DNA of 64,000 nt from Torreya grandis (lineage: Eukaryota; Streptophyta; Pinopsida; Cupressales; Taxaceae): the NCBI GenBank assembly GCA_037957365.1, contig JARHVA010002004.1, positions 767,001 through 831,000 on the forward strand. Direction: 5' to 3'. The notes below the pieces were generated by a model. The model saw only the letters and a program-made list of their open reading frames with translations, was not told where the DNA came from and did no database searches. This document shows positions 50,844-63,374 of this stretch, in pieces; position 1 is the stretch's first letter, and every line of letters starts with the position of its first letter. Both the position numbers and the translations under genes were made by a program.

Positions 50844-52995
50844 ATCTCTCACATGGAGCCCCATTGCTATAACTCCAACAAAATTCTTCCTTGGAATTTT
50901 CTTTGAACTTTAACCCTGACATGTTTCTCATCTTCCTTTTTATTCTTGAAGACCTGTTGAAGTTGATCAAATTTCCAACTTCTCCATTATGAATAAGATT
51001 GTTAGTTTGTCTACATGATTCTCTCTTGTATGGATATTTTCCAACTTTAGTTGACCATCCTCCAAAATTGAATGAATGAAGTCATACCTAAGTTATATAT
51101 GTTTGGTTATTGAATAGATTGCTTAGCTCTTTGCTAAATGAATCACACTCTAGATACCTCTATGCAACCTAAAATCTCTCTTATTCTACATCAACTCTTC
51201 CATGAAATATTGTATCCATATCATTTCCTTGCTTTATTATATAGATGCAATATATTATGCTCTATAGTTGACAAATCAACTAATTCTATATTTTTGAAAT
51301 CTAACTAACTGTCATGTCACTAATGGTGAATGCATAATTGATGGTGCTCCTCCTACCATATAAATCTCCAACCATGTCTACATTAACATGTCCTTGTAGG
51401 TTAACATCTCACCCCTTATAGCATAATTGTCTGTCAGTGGTCCCTCTCAAGAACCTTATAATCAACTTGATTGCATCTTAATTCTTGTTTCTTGGATTAT
51501 TAATAAACCTACTGACAACTCCCACTACATGCATAATGTCTTGTCTCGGGCACACCATAGCTTACATTACAGTTCAAACTATTGAATCATAGGGCACTTT
51601 GGACACATAATCTATTTATTTTTGTATTTTAGAACTCTATTATTTTTATAATTTGAATTGCTCTCCCAAATGTGTACTCACTAGTTTTACAATTTGCATT
51701 TTGAACATAAATAAAACCTTTTTTATTTACTCTTATTGAGAAAATGACAATTTTTTATTTTTAATATCTTTTTTTAGTCTCATACCAAGGATTTGTTTTA
51801 GATCACACAAATCCTTCATGGTAAATGAATTTTATAGTTTTTCTTTTAGATCATTTATATCATACATTTTAGATTTACAATAAGCATGTCTAATACATAC
51901 AATAAAAAATATAATATATATGCCATTGTTTAATTTCTAACAATAGACATAGTGGTCAAAATGACGTCTACTATAACCTTGTTCTATCATAAACATGTCC
52001 AATTTTAAATACCATTGCCTTAGAACTTGCTTTAGGCCATACAAACACTTCTTCAACCTGCACACCATTCTCTCCTTACCTTTGACTTTGTATCCCTATG
52101 GACGCTCCATATATATTTCCTCTTCCAAGTCACCACGAAGGAAAATAGTCATCACATCCAACTATTCAAGGCATAAATATTCTATTGTTACTAAACATAA
52201 AATAGTTTTTATGGAAGTCATTTTAACAACTCGAGAAAATATTTCATTAAAATCTATACCTTTTCTTTATGCAAAGCCCTTTAAAACAAGTATGGCCTTG
52301 TACATCTTTTTGCCTCCATATTTGTCAATCAACCTATAAACCCTTTTATTTCCTATCTCATTCTCAACCAAAGCATTCCATTTCATAAAATTATTAAAAA
52401 CATCATATTTTTTTCATATGAAATAAACCCAAATTTTTCGTATTTATCATAAATAAGACTAACATAATAAGAAGAACCTTAAATGGATGATACCTAAGTC
52501 AATACCCATACATATATGTGCACAATATCTAAATTATCATCCTTCTTTGTCTTCCCAACTCTGATAAATATGTCTCTCTTATATTTTCCATACATAAAGT
52601 GCTCACAAAAATCCAAATTCACCTTCTTTAAATCTAGTAACAAATTATTTGAGTGGAGAACTTGCATCCCCTTCTCACTCATGTTCCCATGTATATGGTG
52701 TAATAATTTTATATCCTCTTATATAAAAGATAAAGAAATGGAAGAATCAAAATTACCTATATGTAAATTTAATGTACCCACCTTTTCTAATTTTGATATT
52801 ACTAATGATCCTTTAATGACCTTACATGATTTTTTTGGAAATATAACTATGCAACCTTCAAGTCTAAACTTCCATACTAAAATTTTATTTATTCAAAGTT
52901 TAGGAACATGCCTCACATTATTTAACAACCATTTATTTATATACTATAATTTTATCCCTATCTTTCCCTTTCCAATAATTTTACAAGGGTTTATA
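50844..52995 (-). pseudogene. C4 pol fragments
   Basis: RNase H and reverse transcriptase (50850-52345) are heavily mutated; the YVDD site near 51885 is lost. After the deletion, 52494-52682 keeps the GAG-pre-integrase zinc-finger part (EKGMQVLHSNNLLLDL, DFCEHFMYGKYKR). The 176-codon + strand frame at 52516-53046 is antisense to this and crosses the join, so it is not a gene. Confidence 0.8.
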
Positions 52996-53530
52996 TTCTT
53001 ATATATACACCCATATAAAGATTCGTATACAGTAGGACCAACATAATAGGTCCCCATGAAAAAAAATGATAATCATGAATCATGTCTACCAATACATCCC
53101 ATAAATCTAGATGAAACCACTCACTACTCTTTTTTGGTAATAATATACTAGTAATAAGAAACATGAATACTATGGTTAACCTGTCAATATTAGTGTCTAT
53201 GAAGTCGCTATCAATGTCAATGCATAAATCACAAAATCTGACCTATATATATCCACACAGCCATTGTACAGTCATGATATATTCTAATGATCTCTAAAAG
53301 ATCACATATCCTCTCATAGGTAATCATAAAATGTGCCACACATCCTACAAAGTCATTGTAATCTCTCCTATGACGAAGTGAAAATTTCTTAACCTAGAAT
53401 GTGATCTCTCCACCAACACAGTGATGAGAGCATAGTTTCTCCAAATAAATGACATAATATCAATATAATATAGGTTGATAATCTATATTAATCCAACATC
53501 AACAAACCTTAGTTGATATATCTTATGTAA
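52996..53530 (-). pseudogene. Second partial PMD pseudogene in U3
   Basis: The N-terminal half only. GEITMTL*DVWHIL, the shared TGA (53324-53326) and LPMRGYVI are legible, and the DKSG and WG..LY region continues to about 53000, where the copy is cut by the join to C4. It is a different copy from 44061-45504 and lacks the solo LTR. Confidence 0.78.
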
Positions 53531-54103
53531 TACTAGTAGTCGTCATAGTCTAGATGATAACACACCCAAATCTTCCAACACCAACAAACCTTTTAGCCTT
53601 AATCACTACAAACTGACACCCTAACCTAAATTTTTCATATACGATAACTACCCTACCTATCCATACCTATTATACCTATCAATCTACCTATTACCATCTT
53701 ATCCCCTTACCTAACTATGTCTTAAAAGTAAACTTCAATAAAATCGCTTTTGGATCCTAACCCTAACTTACAATTTTTTGAAAATTGATCTACTCTTCTT
53801 TTAGTTTTGCATGATTACTAATCACCACGTAGGGATTTATGAAACTATAATTCACCCTAAATGGTATTTTAAAGTCACCCTAAATGGCATTGCAAAACTA
53901 TAGTTGAATGGTGATGGTTTTATAAAACCACAATTTGCTACAAGTGATTTTTCAAAACCGTGGGTAACAAGTGCATTAATCCAAATTACATGCATAAAAT
54001 TGTAACTAGGGGAAATAACTCTAGTTGTGATTTTGTGTTATTAAAATTTACCCATATTTAATACCTTAAAAAAATAGTTAAAGTACAAAATGACAAACTA
54101 ATA
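53531..54103. other. PMD upstream region, second copy in U3
   Basis: Counterpart of 4850-5397. The 30-bp repeats at 53830-53960 have an extra, less regular copy (caccctaaatggta / caccctaaatggca). Confidence 0.5.
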
Positions 54104-54214
54104 TGGGGTACCTACTACTTGTCCTACCTCAACTGGTGATTGGAACTCACAAACTCTTTATTTGTGGTGGGAAGCATGTGGGAATGCAACCCATTCTTGA
54201 TACCTCTAGAGTAT
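54104..54214. other. Conserved block of about 110 bp, second copy in U3
   Basis: Same block as 5398-5512, followed within about 15 bases by the join to integrase sequence. Confidence 0.55.
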
Positions 54215-54227
54215 AATATTTGGAATG

Positions 54228-54584
54228 TAATCCATAATAAATAATGAGTATAGAAATGAGGGGCTATAACAACTATAATTATTGGATGAAAAGTGTTAAG
54301 ATTCCCTTGATCACCTTAGAGCATATCAAAATAAGCTCAACGACCAATATTGTAAGAAAGTTCAGTCTTGAGAATTTGAAATTAGTGACCTAATAATTTT
54401 TAAAAAAAAAAAAAGCACCAATGTTAAATGGATAAATAATGTAAATTTTGAAGTAAATTGGATTGGGCCTTATGTTATTATTACCAAACTTGGATCAAGG
54501 GCATATAAAATGGCCACTTTAGATGCAGATGAGCTTGATGAGCCAATGAATATAATGCATCTAAAACTATTCTATATAGAATAG
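54228..54584 (+). pseudogene. Gypsy integrase C-terminal fragment, U4
   Basis: Matches 683-1033 only. GPYVIITKLGSRAYKMATL and DELDEPMNIMHLK are legible. The catalytic core is absent because the fragment is joined directly to the conserved block. It shares with U1 a poly-A run of more than 12 bases (54399-54413; U1 854-868) that U2 and U3 lack. Confidence 0.85.
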
Positions 54585-56990
54585 GGCCTAAATTTTTTGA
54601 TCCTCAATGTAGAAGAACCCATGTTTGGGGGAACTCCTATGCATCAGTACTTCACTATCCATCTTTATTCCTCATCTCTCATCATTACTATCTTCCAATC
54701 TGGTTTGCTCACCTCCCATATGAACCTGATCTTAATGTTGGTTTTAAGATAGATGCTTTGACAATAAAGAGATATGACTCACAAAATGGGTAAAATTAAT
54801 TCTAAAAGTATAAAGGTGATAATTATTAAAGAGTCATTTGAAACATATAATCTACTCTAAAAATATTATTTCCTCCTTGCATCCAATTGCAAATAAAGAT
54901 CAATTTTCTAGATGGCTCTTCTTTGTATCTTCCTTAATAGCACCAAATTTTAATTATCTCTTTTCATTACCCTTAGAATATACCCCATACAACCACTTAC
55001 TTGATTATTAAAAAAGGGTCATTAATTATTCCTTCTCCAAGGTGTATAATACATTTTTAAAAAAATTGTAAACATAATCCTAATTTTTTTATTTAGTTCT
55101 TGGTATTATAATCATATTTGGTTTGATCTTGTCTTAATTATTACCAGATTATGGTTCCCTATTATCCTTGGTCAAATTTTTAGGATACTTTGTAAATTGT
55201 TCATTTTGGCCTAACACCCTCTTATTCATGTAATGAGTAGTCTTGTCTATATATTTTTAACCAAGTTCCTTGAAGATATTATTTTTCTTGGAAATAAATT
55301 TTAATCCATTTGACACTTTTATATATAATAGTTATATCGTAATTAGGTCACAAGTCCATTTTACTTTGGATAACTTTGTAAATACTTTATAAATCCTTTT
55401 AAGTTATGTTTTTTAGAAATTTTTATTACATCATCTTGTTAATATATAAATTTAGTCTATTATCCATATGTAAATATTTTCATTATGACATAATTGAGTT
55501 ATCTTATTAGTTGTTATTTTTTGTAAATAGTTATTGTAATATTTTATGTTATAATCCTTTTTAATCAGTTCATATGTAAATGTTTGAATTATCATTTTAA
55601 GTATTGTATTTTGTAAATATTTAGTTTTGATCTAGGAATGAGGATTGCCCTAACTGACTACCCATTTTGAAATTGGGAATGCCATTAATGAAGTTACCTC
55701 TTAAACTCCCCATGCACTATAAGTCGATGTGACCTCGATTATCCAAATGTCATAGGTATATTCTTAACTAAGTGCAATAGTAAAACTAGATTTCCAACAT
55801 TTCAAGTGGATTTGAGACACCTCGTAACCTGTATCACCTAATAATTAAACTATCCCATTTAACCACCCTAAACTAGTAACTAATCCATCTAGCTCCTTGG
55901 TGTAGGAGGGTTTATCCATTATCAATTTATGAGACATATGATTATCTCACTAAATGACCACCTACATAAATCTTAGAACATGTCAGAAGTTATAACACAT
56001 TTCATTTCATTATAATATCACATTGTATCATTTTATACATTTAATACAACATAACAATTAAAACCTAACATCACATACTCTATGTAAAAACCATGTCATC
56101 TACATCATCATATATAGGAAATTAGGAGACATCCACATCATCATATACATTAAATTAAAGAAAACTCATAAAACACAGAATCTTACATCATTTCTATACA
56201 TGTAAATAAATCTTGACATCCACATCACATCCAAATCTAATCATCTCCTGCTTATAATCAATCAAATAAAGTATCTAATCTAACAAAAACATCACAATCC
56301 CATAAGTGAAATATACATAAACATGCCATATAAAACTATAAATCTCATCATAATCACATAAATATCCATGAATCCTACAAAAAATATATACAATATAGTC
56401 ACCATGGAAATCAATATGGTAAGTATAAAATACATGTCCAAAACACAAAAAATGTCTCATCAGACCAAGATCATGATAGTCCAGGTGGTCTCCTAGTTGA
56501 TTGATGTATGGAATGAGTAGTTTTGGCCCTATAAGATGGATCTCATTAATTGACTAGGACCACACCATTTTAAATACCCCTCTGGTATTGGGCATCTCTT
56601 GTTAGATGTGATATTTGAACTATCACATCTCTAAAGCCATGTATCTATAATTGTGTGTCTCCATCATCCCAGGTCTGCTCATGTACTTGTAACTCTACCT
56701 CTCACTAGGTAATTTGAGTTTTAATCTAACCTATATAACCATGTAAGGCTATTATATGTGCCTCTCTAACCTAAATCTAAGATATCTAATCCTGCAAGGT
56801 TGCTATCTATTTATCTTTATCCTAAATTTGACCTACCTGAACCTATAGAGCTACTAGCTATGCATTTGTCATCCAAATCTATTGCAATAATGTGGTCATG
56901 TGAGTTAATATGTGGCCCATATACATATCATATTATTCTATCTATCATTATAAATGCACCAACTCTAGGTGATATTTGTCTCTCTTGGCA
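54585..56990. other. Gypsy 3' region, non-coding, U4
   Basis: Counterpart of 1034-3379, closest to U1 (for example ccaattgcaaataaagatcaattt near 54882). The short minus ORF 56275-56460 is the partner of 2694-2882. No other genes. Confidence 0.55.
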
Positions 56991-57870
56991 CTGATCCCAG
57001 CCACCTTTAACCACTCTTGCCCTCACCTCCTATTGAAGACTATCAATCTATTCCAAGTTTTCCATACTAATAGGTGGCCTAGAAGGCCCTAGAACATTAG
57101 TTCCTTTCCCCCTCACTCCTTGATCCTCCCCACCCACACCTTGATCACCCTTGCGTACATCCTGATCATCCCCATCTATAACCATAAAATCTTGATTAGT
57201 CTTATCATGACCATCATCCCCACTAGATCTTTTAGCCCATGGCTACATCCTCTAAGCGTATCATTTACATAATCATTCTTATGCCTATAAGATCCTTCAT
57301 ACTTACCCTCTCTTTTTAGGAACCTATGCTGATCTTAGTAATAACTATGCCCATCTCTATTTCCACCATCCTATATAATCTAAAGTCAATCCAAGATCTT
57401 CTATATCTATCAAGTAATCCCATACTATAGGAACTATGCTATCATCATCTACTTCTGCCAATGCCTTGTCAACTGTATGTCCCTACTCAGGCCTCTCTCT
57501 ATCAATTTTGGAAAATAAATTCTCCTCTCTTAGGAGATCCTACTAATTTAAAAACTATCTTTGTAATCTATTAGAATGATATGTCTCTATGTTTTAATGT
57601 TGATGCCCTATCAAATAACATGTTGTCTATAAACAAGTATAGTTTGCATCATCTTCCCACCCCCACTATAACATATTTTATGGATTCCAAATAATTTGGT
57701 CCTCAATCAGACTATCTAATGGCTTCCTATAAAATATCATATCACCTACATGATCTCTCTTCATTCTTCTGATGATATATAATATAAACACTACTAGATG
57801 ACCAAGATCAGGAATTGCTCATGTGCTTAGTGACCTCTTGAATGCCACATGTTCCAAATAGTATATTTAT
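56991..57870 (-). pseudogene. PMD pseudogene, C-terminal part only, U4
   Basis: Aligns with 3380-4285: the Gly/Asp-rich GDQGV-type tail (near 57100-57190) and the C-terminal PMD segment. The TLEDV and DKSG core is missing because about 2.7 kb is deleted at the join near 57868-57873. Confidence 0.65.
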
Positions 57871-57872
57871 TC

Positions 57873-58370
57873 CAACAAGATACTAATCCTTTCATGCTTA
57901 GTTGAGATTTTGAAGCCACCATTATTCAAAAATCCAACATGCAATTCAATAATCCTTGGAGAATCCATTTAAAGATCTTGGAGGGAAGATAAGATAAGCA
58001 ATATGATAGTAAGAATATTCTTATAGTTTCTAATTGCTTCCATATTATCTCCCTTTTATGTTTTTATATAACTTATGGTTAAGTTACTATATATAGTATA
58101 TTGAATCCATAGCTCAAAATTTACAAGCATACACCATTTATTGAAAAATTAACCTTAAATGGTTGGTAATTTTTGTAAGCCAAAATCACTCATTCTGAAT
58201 GAATCACACGTCGACAACATGATATTTAACTAAATTAACTATCATTGAATAAATCATATGTTGAATCACATATTGACATTTTTTAAAACAAACAATCTAA
58301 TCTTGAATAATAAAATAAAACCTAGAATACTAAAAAGAGCTTCCTTTCTTTAAAACAACTAACTTGTAAG
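57873..58370. other. Leader-like region, U4
   Basis: Matches about 7005-7496, without the TATA boxes. It ends gtaag (58366-58370) at C5. No genes. Confidence 0.55.
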
Positions 58371-58841
58371 TGTTAGGAATATAGAACACAGAATTTTTTT
58401 ATAAAATAAAGACATAAATGAAATTCATATGAAACAACACAAGATAAATATATATTTAATGTAGTTCACCTCAAATGGGATATGTTCACACAGAAATAGT
58501 CAATTTTTCTCTTATTCAGTCCAATAAATGAAGGGATAAACTTGTAACATATATAGTGAAATTTTTTATTCACTCATACTCATTGTCTTGTGATGATTAC
58601 AATGCCTTCATATCAAAGGAGGGTTTTATATTAGGTAAAAAATGAACCAACATAATTTCTATCATTAGATATGTGACCTAATAGTCAATTGTCCAAATTT
58701 ACTATAAAATTATAATATTTTACAACACATTTTTCACCCCCTTGGACCCCCACAGTGAGCTTAGTTGGGGGAATTTTCCCCCCCACACCCCCACATTCAA
58801 GAGATAGGAATTATAATAAGATTAGGCTCCACTGTCTAATA
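58371..58841 (-). repeat. C5 3' LTR (left)
   Basis: 471 bp, left-type diagnostics (tagtcaattg, cacccccttgg), with the polypurine complement atctctcacttgg at its right edge. Confidence 0.88.
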
Positions 58842-61800
58842 ATCTCTCACTTGGAGATCATTTGCTACAACTCCATCACTACAACTCTTCCTTGGAATTT
58901 TCTTTGAGCTTTAACCGTGACATATTTCTCATCTTCCTTATTATTCTTGAAGACCTATTAAAATTTAATATCTTCTCAACTTATCCTTTGTGACTACCTT
59001 TGTAGTTATATCTATAGGAAACTATATTGTATGGATATTTTCCAACTTTAGTTGACCATCCTCCAAAATTGAATCAATGAAGTGATACCTGAGTTATATA
59101 TGTTAGTTTCTTTAATCGAATTCTTAGTACTTTGTGAAATGTATCACACTCTGGATACCACTATACAACCTAAAATATTTCATATTTTACCTCAAATCTT
59201 CCATGAAATGTTGCATCCATATAATCTCCATGCTTACTTATGTAGCTGTAACACATTATGACTTTGTAATTCACAAAGGAACTACTTCTATATTTTTTAA
59301 TTATAACTAATTGTTATGTCAACAATAGTGAATACATAACCTTTGGTGTTCCTCCTGCCATCTAAATTCCCAACCATGTCTACATCAACATATCCTTGTA
59401 GGTTAACATATGACCCTTTATAACATAACTATCTATCAATGATACCTCTCAAATACCTTATAATAAATTTGAATGCATCCCAATATCTTTTCTTGGATTA
59501 TTCATAAACCCATTAACAACTCCCACTGAATGCACAATGTCTTGTCTCATGCACACCATAACACACATTAAACATTCAATTGTTGAATCATAGCGCACAT
59601 TGGACATGTAATTGATTTATTTATTTATTTTATTACTATATTATTTGTTTAATTTGAATTACCCTCCCAAATGTATACTCACTAGTTTTACATCTTGCAC
59701 ATTGAACTTAAGTAACACCTTCTTGACGTATTCTGATTGAGACAATGTCAATTTTTTATTTTTCCTATCTTTTTTTATTCTCATACCAAGGATTTATTTT
59801 TCAAAAACCAAATCCTTCATAGAAAATGAATTTGCTAGTTTTATTTTGAGATCATTTATATCATGCATGTTAGACCCTTAAAAAATCATGTCATGTACAT
59901 ACAATAACTAGATAATATATATGCCATTATCTAATCTCTTAAAATTGACATAGTGGTCAAAATGATATCTTCTATAACCTTGTTCTTTCATAAACATGTC
60001 AAATTTATAATACCATTACCTTGGATCTCTCTTTAGGCCATACAAACTCTTCTTCAAGCTGCACACCATTTTCTCCTTACCTTTGAATTGATATCTGTAT
60101 CGCTACTCCATATATATTTCCTCCTCCAAGTCAACATGAATGAAAATATTCTTCACATCTAAATATTCAAGGTGCACATCTTCTATTGCTACCAAACCTA
60201 AAATAGTTATTATGGAAGTAATTTTAACAACTGGAGAAAAAAATTCATCAAAATCTATACCTTTTCTTTGTGAAAAACCCTTTAAAACAGGTATGGCGTC
60301 ATACCTCTTTTTACCTCCATCTTCTTCCTTCAACCTATAAACCCATTTATTTTACAATGCTCTTTTACCCACAGGTAATTGAACCACATCAAAAATATAT
60401 TTATGTATCAAGGATTCCATCTCATTTTTCATGCCTTGCTCTCACTTATTTCTAGTTTTTACATGCTTTCTCCTTCATAGGTTTCAATCTCACCACCATC
60501 AATCAATAATATATAATAAAGTTAAGGAGAGTTTCATTCAAGGTTTATTCTTACCCTAGTAGATGTTATAACTACACTTGAATGAGTTTGAGGTACTTGT
60601 TTTTGTTGTAGTTATTGCATATATAATATTTGATCACTTTTGGAATTTTATTTTTAGTGATTTGATCAAATACAACATATTTCATATTTAGATTTTCTTG
60701 TTTCTTTCACTGTAACTGATCTTTATATATAACCTTTTCATTAAAGATCACATCTCTAATCCTAATGATTCTGTAATTTCAAAATTGCATAAATAGTAAC
60801 AAATGTCATTAAATTCATGTTCAATAAAAATAAATTTCTTATATTTTTCTTCAAGTTTGGTTTTATTTTCTTTATCAATACGTAAAAATGATTCACAATC
60901 ATAATTATTTAAAAATGAATAGTATACCTTTATACTTATCCATGATTACCTTAGAATGCCACCATCTAAAAGAATTAGAAGCTCTATATTTATTAAGTAA
61001 ATAACAATATCCATATCATCTATCCAAAATTGTAAGGGCAACTTTGCGTGAAATATCATGTTCCTTGCACACTCCATGATTGTCATGTTTATCCATTTTA
61101 ACAAATAATTTTTTTCTGGTGTTCTTGAAACCATATTTTGTCTATGAATCCCACATGATGACCCATAATTATCAAATTCCTTGTTTTAATATTCACCTTA
61201 ATTATCTAATTTGACACATTGCAAATTATTTCATTTCTCATTGTCAAGAAAAGCTTTCAATTTCATAAAAGTATAAAAAACATATTTTTTTTCTATATGC
61301 AATAAACTCGAGTTTTTTTAGTTGCATCATCAATAAAAATAACATAATAAGAAGAGCCATAGATGAATGATACCTAAGCCAGTACCCATACATATGTGTG
61401 CACAATACCTAACTTTTATTTCTTCTTTATCTTCATAACTATGAGAAATCTAACTCTCTTCTATTTTCCATACACACAATGCTCATAAAAATCCAAATCC
61501 ATGTTCCTTAAATCTAGAAACATATTCTTTGAGTGGTGAAGTTGCATCCCCTTCCCACATGTGTGCCCAAGTTTGATGTGCCATAATTTTATATCCTCTT
61601 TTGTAGGAGATAAAATCATGGAAGATTCAACATTACTTGTATATAAATTTAATGTACCCACCTTTTCTCATTTTGATATTACCAATGATCCTTTAGTGAC
61701 CTTCTATGAATTTTCAGCAAATGTAACTATGCAAGCTTCACTTCCCAATTACCTTTCTAAAATTAGATTTATTCTCAAATTAGGAACATGCCTCACATTT

Positions 61801-62891
61801 TCAAGTAACCATTTATTTCTATTTTTTAATTTTATACGTATCTTACCCTTTTTTATAATTTTAAAAGGTTTACCATCACCGAAATAAACTTATCCAAAAT
61901 CACCTTGAACATAGTCTTAAAAATATTTCATGTGGGGTGTAGAATGAAATGTAGCCCTTGAATATAACTCCCAAAAATCATTAATATTATCCAATGAAAG
62001 GATTAAAATATATTTAAACACATCACCTTCTATACTTACTTCCATATTTTTATCTTGTATTCCTTGTCCTTGTTTTCCTTTACAAAATGAATAATATTTA
62101 TTCTAGTGTCCTTTCTTCCCACAAATATAGAAAACCAATGTTCTTATATATTTTGATTTTCCCTTCTTATACTTCCCATTATTCCCTAGGCTTTTTTATC
62201 TATCATTTTTACTTTTCCTATTCTCCATAGTCAAAACATTACATAATGTCGCACCTATGCTTTTTCATCACATTTTCACATTAAGAATAACACCAATAAC
62301 ATCATCAAAATTTAATGTTTTTGAATCAGAGATAAAATTAATGACAACCATGACTAAGCCATTCCATATTTATATCAATGAGCATAGAATCAAAAGATCC
62401 CTAAACTCATCATCAATGTTAACTCCTACAGATCTTAAATGATTTGTGGCCATGTTAAATTCATTTAAATGTTCAACAACATACCCACCTTCTAACATCT
62501 CCATATTAAATAAATGATTCATAAGTAATACTTTGTTTTAGGTTGAAGTTTTTTCATACAATCTATCCAATACCTTTATCGCATCTATTGTTGTCTTTTA
62601 TTTTTAAAATTTGAAGGCCATCGACATTGCCAAACATAGCTATATTACTCCTAGTGCCTGTCAGTCAAGAACCTCCCATTATTTGTCCTTCATAGACACT
62701 GACTTATTTTTTATTTATCTCAATTATATAAAAATATCCTTATGATATAGATAGTCCTCCATTTCATCCTTTCATAGTTGGTAGTTTTGGCCATTAGACT
62801 TCTTGACCTTAAACTTGGCTTCTTTCATCATTGCTCCCATTCAAACCAATAACCCTTTTTCATGTGATTTTATCTACCAAATAAACCTTTG
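58842..62891 (-). pseudogene. C5 gag-pol pseudogene
   Basis: 60103-60333 keeps the reverse transcriptase N-terminal part (LKGFSQRKGIDFDEFFSPVV, EYLDVKN). The catalytic box at 59890-59901 reads YVHD, with one Asp lost. 60946-61134 is integrase core (RTPEKN, ARNMIFHAKLP.QFW). 61461-61661 is the zinc-finger part (LWHIKLGH, GKGMQ, FYEHCVYGK, first Cys lost). Gag is near 62250-62580. All frames are interrupted. Confidence 0.87.
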
Positions 62892-62903
62892 GCTTTGATA
62901 CCA
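62892..62903 (-). other. C5 primer-binding site
   Basis: The minus strand reads TGGTATCAAAGC, one change from the initiator-Met tRNA complement, two bases from the LTR. Confidence 0.9.
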
Positions 62904-62905
62904 AT

Positions 62906-63374
62906 TTTTAGGAATATGAAACATACAACAATATTAATAAAATAAACATCAAAATAAAAAACAAAAAAATCACAAAATAAAAATAGGTTTAATGTGGTTC
63001 TCCCAAAATGGGCTATGTCCACAAAAAATAACAAGTTATTCTCTTACTTAGTTCAAAAAATGAATGAATAAACTTAAAATACATTCAGTACAATTTCTTC
63101 TTCACTCACTCTTAGTGTGATGCCATGATTACAATGCCCTCATATCAAAAGAGGGTTACATATTAGGGAAAAATACACCAAAATAATTTTTTCCATTAGA
63201 TTTGCAACCTAATAGTGAATGGTCTAGATTTACTATGAATTCACAATATGTTACAATACATTTTTGACCCACCTAGTCCCCCATGGTAACCTTAGTGGGG
63301 GGCATTTCCCCCCACTCACACCTCCCATGTCAGGAATTGGGCATTATAATAAGATTGGGCTCCACCATCCAATA
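62906..63374 (-). repeat. C5 5' LTR (right)
   Basis: 469 bp, right-type diagnostics (tagtgaatgg, gacccaccta). It contains the intact palindrome agtgggggg (63294-63302) and ccccccact (63308-63316). Confidence 0.9.

Larger units (their letters stand above)
50362..52995 (-). mobile_element. Ty1/copia element C4, truncated
   Basis: Left LTR and 3' half of pol are present. An internal deletion of about 850 bp joins the reverse transcriptase region to the integrase region at 52346-52351 (ttattt microhomology). Near 52995 the element is cut and joined to PMD sequence. The gag end, primer site and right LTR are absent. Confidence 0.87.
58371..63374 (-). mobile_element. Ty1/copia element C5, minus strand, dead
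   Basis: 5004 bp with both LTRs and a primer site. Left flank gtaag, right flank gtaat (63375-63379). It shares with C1 an actagataatata stretch beside the reverse transcriptase box (59906; 9292) that C2, C3 and C4 lack, so C1 and C5 are the closest pair. Confidence 0.92.

Noticed and set aside
52516..53046. Longest non-repeat + strand ORF, 176 codons
   Set aside because: Antisense to copia integrase and crosses the copia-PMD join; no family resemblance.
60140..60340. + strand ORF of 66 codons, similar to 51995-52339
   Set aside because: Antisense to the well-recognised reverse transcriptase segment 60103-60333; similarity follows from shared ancestry.
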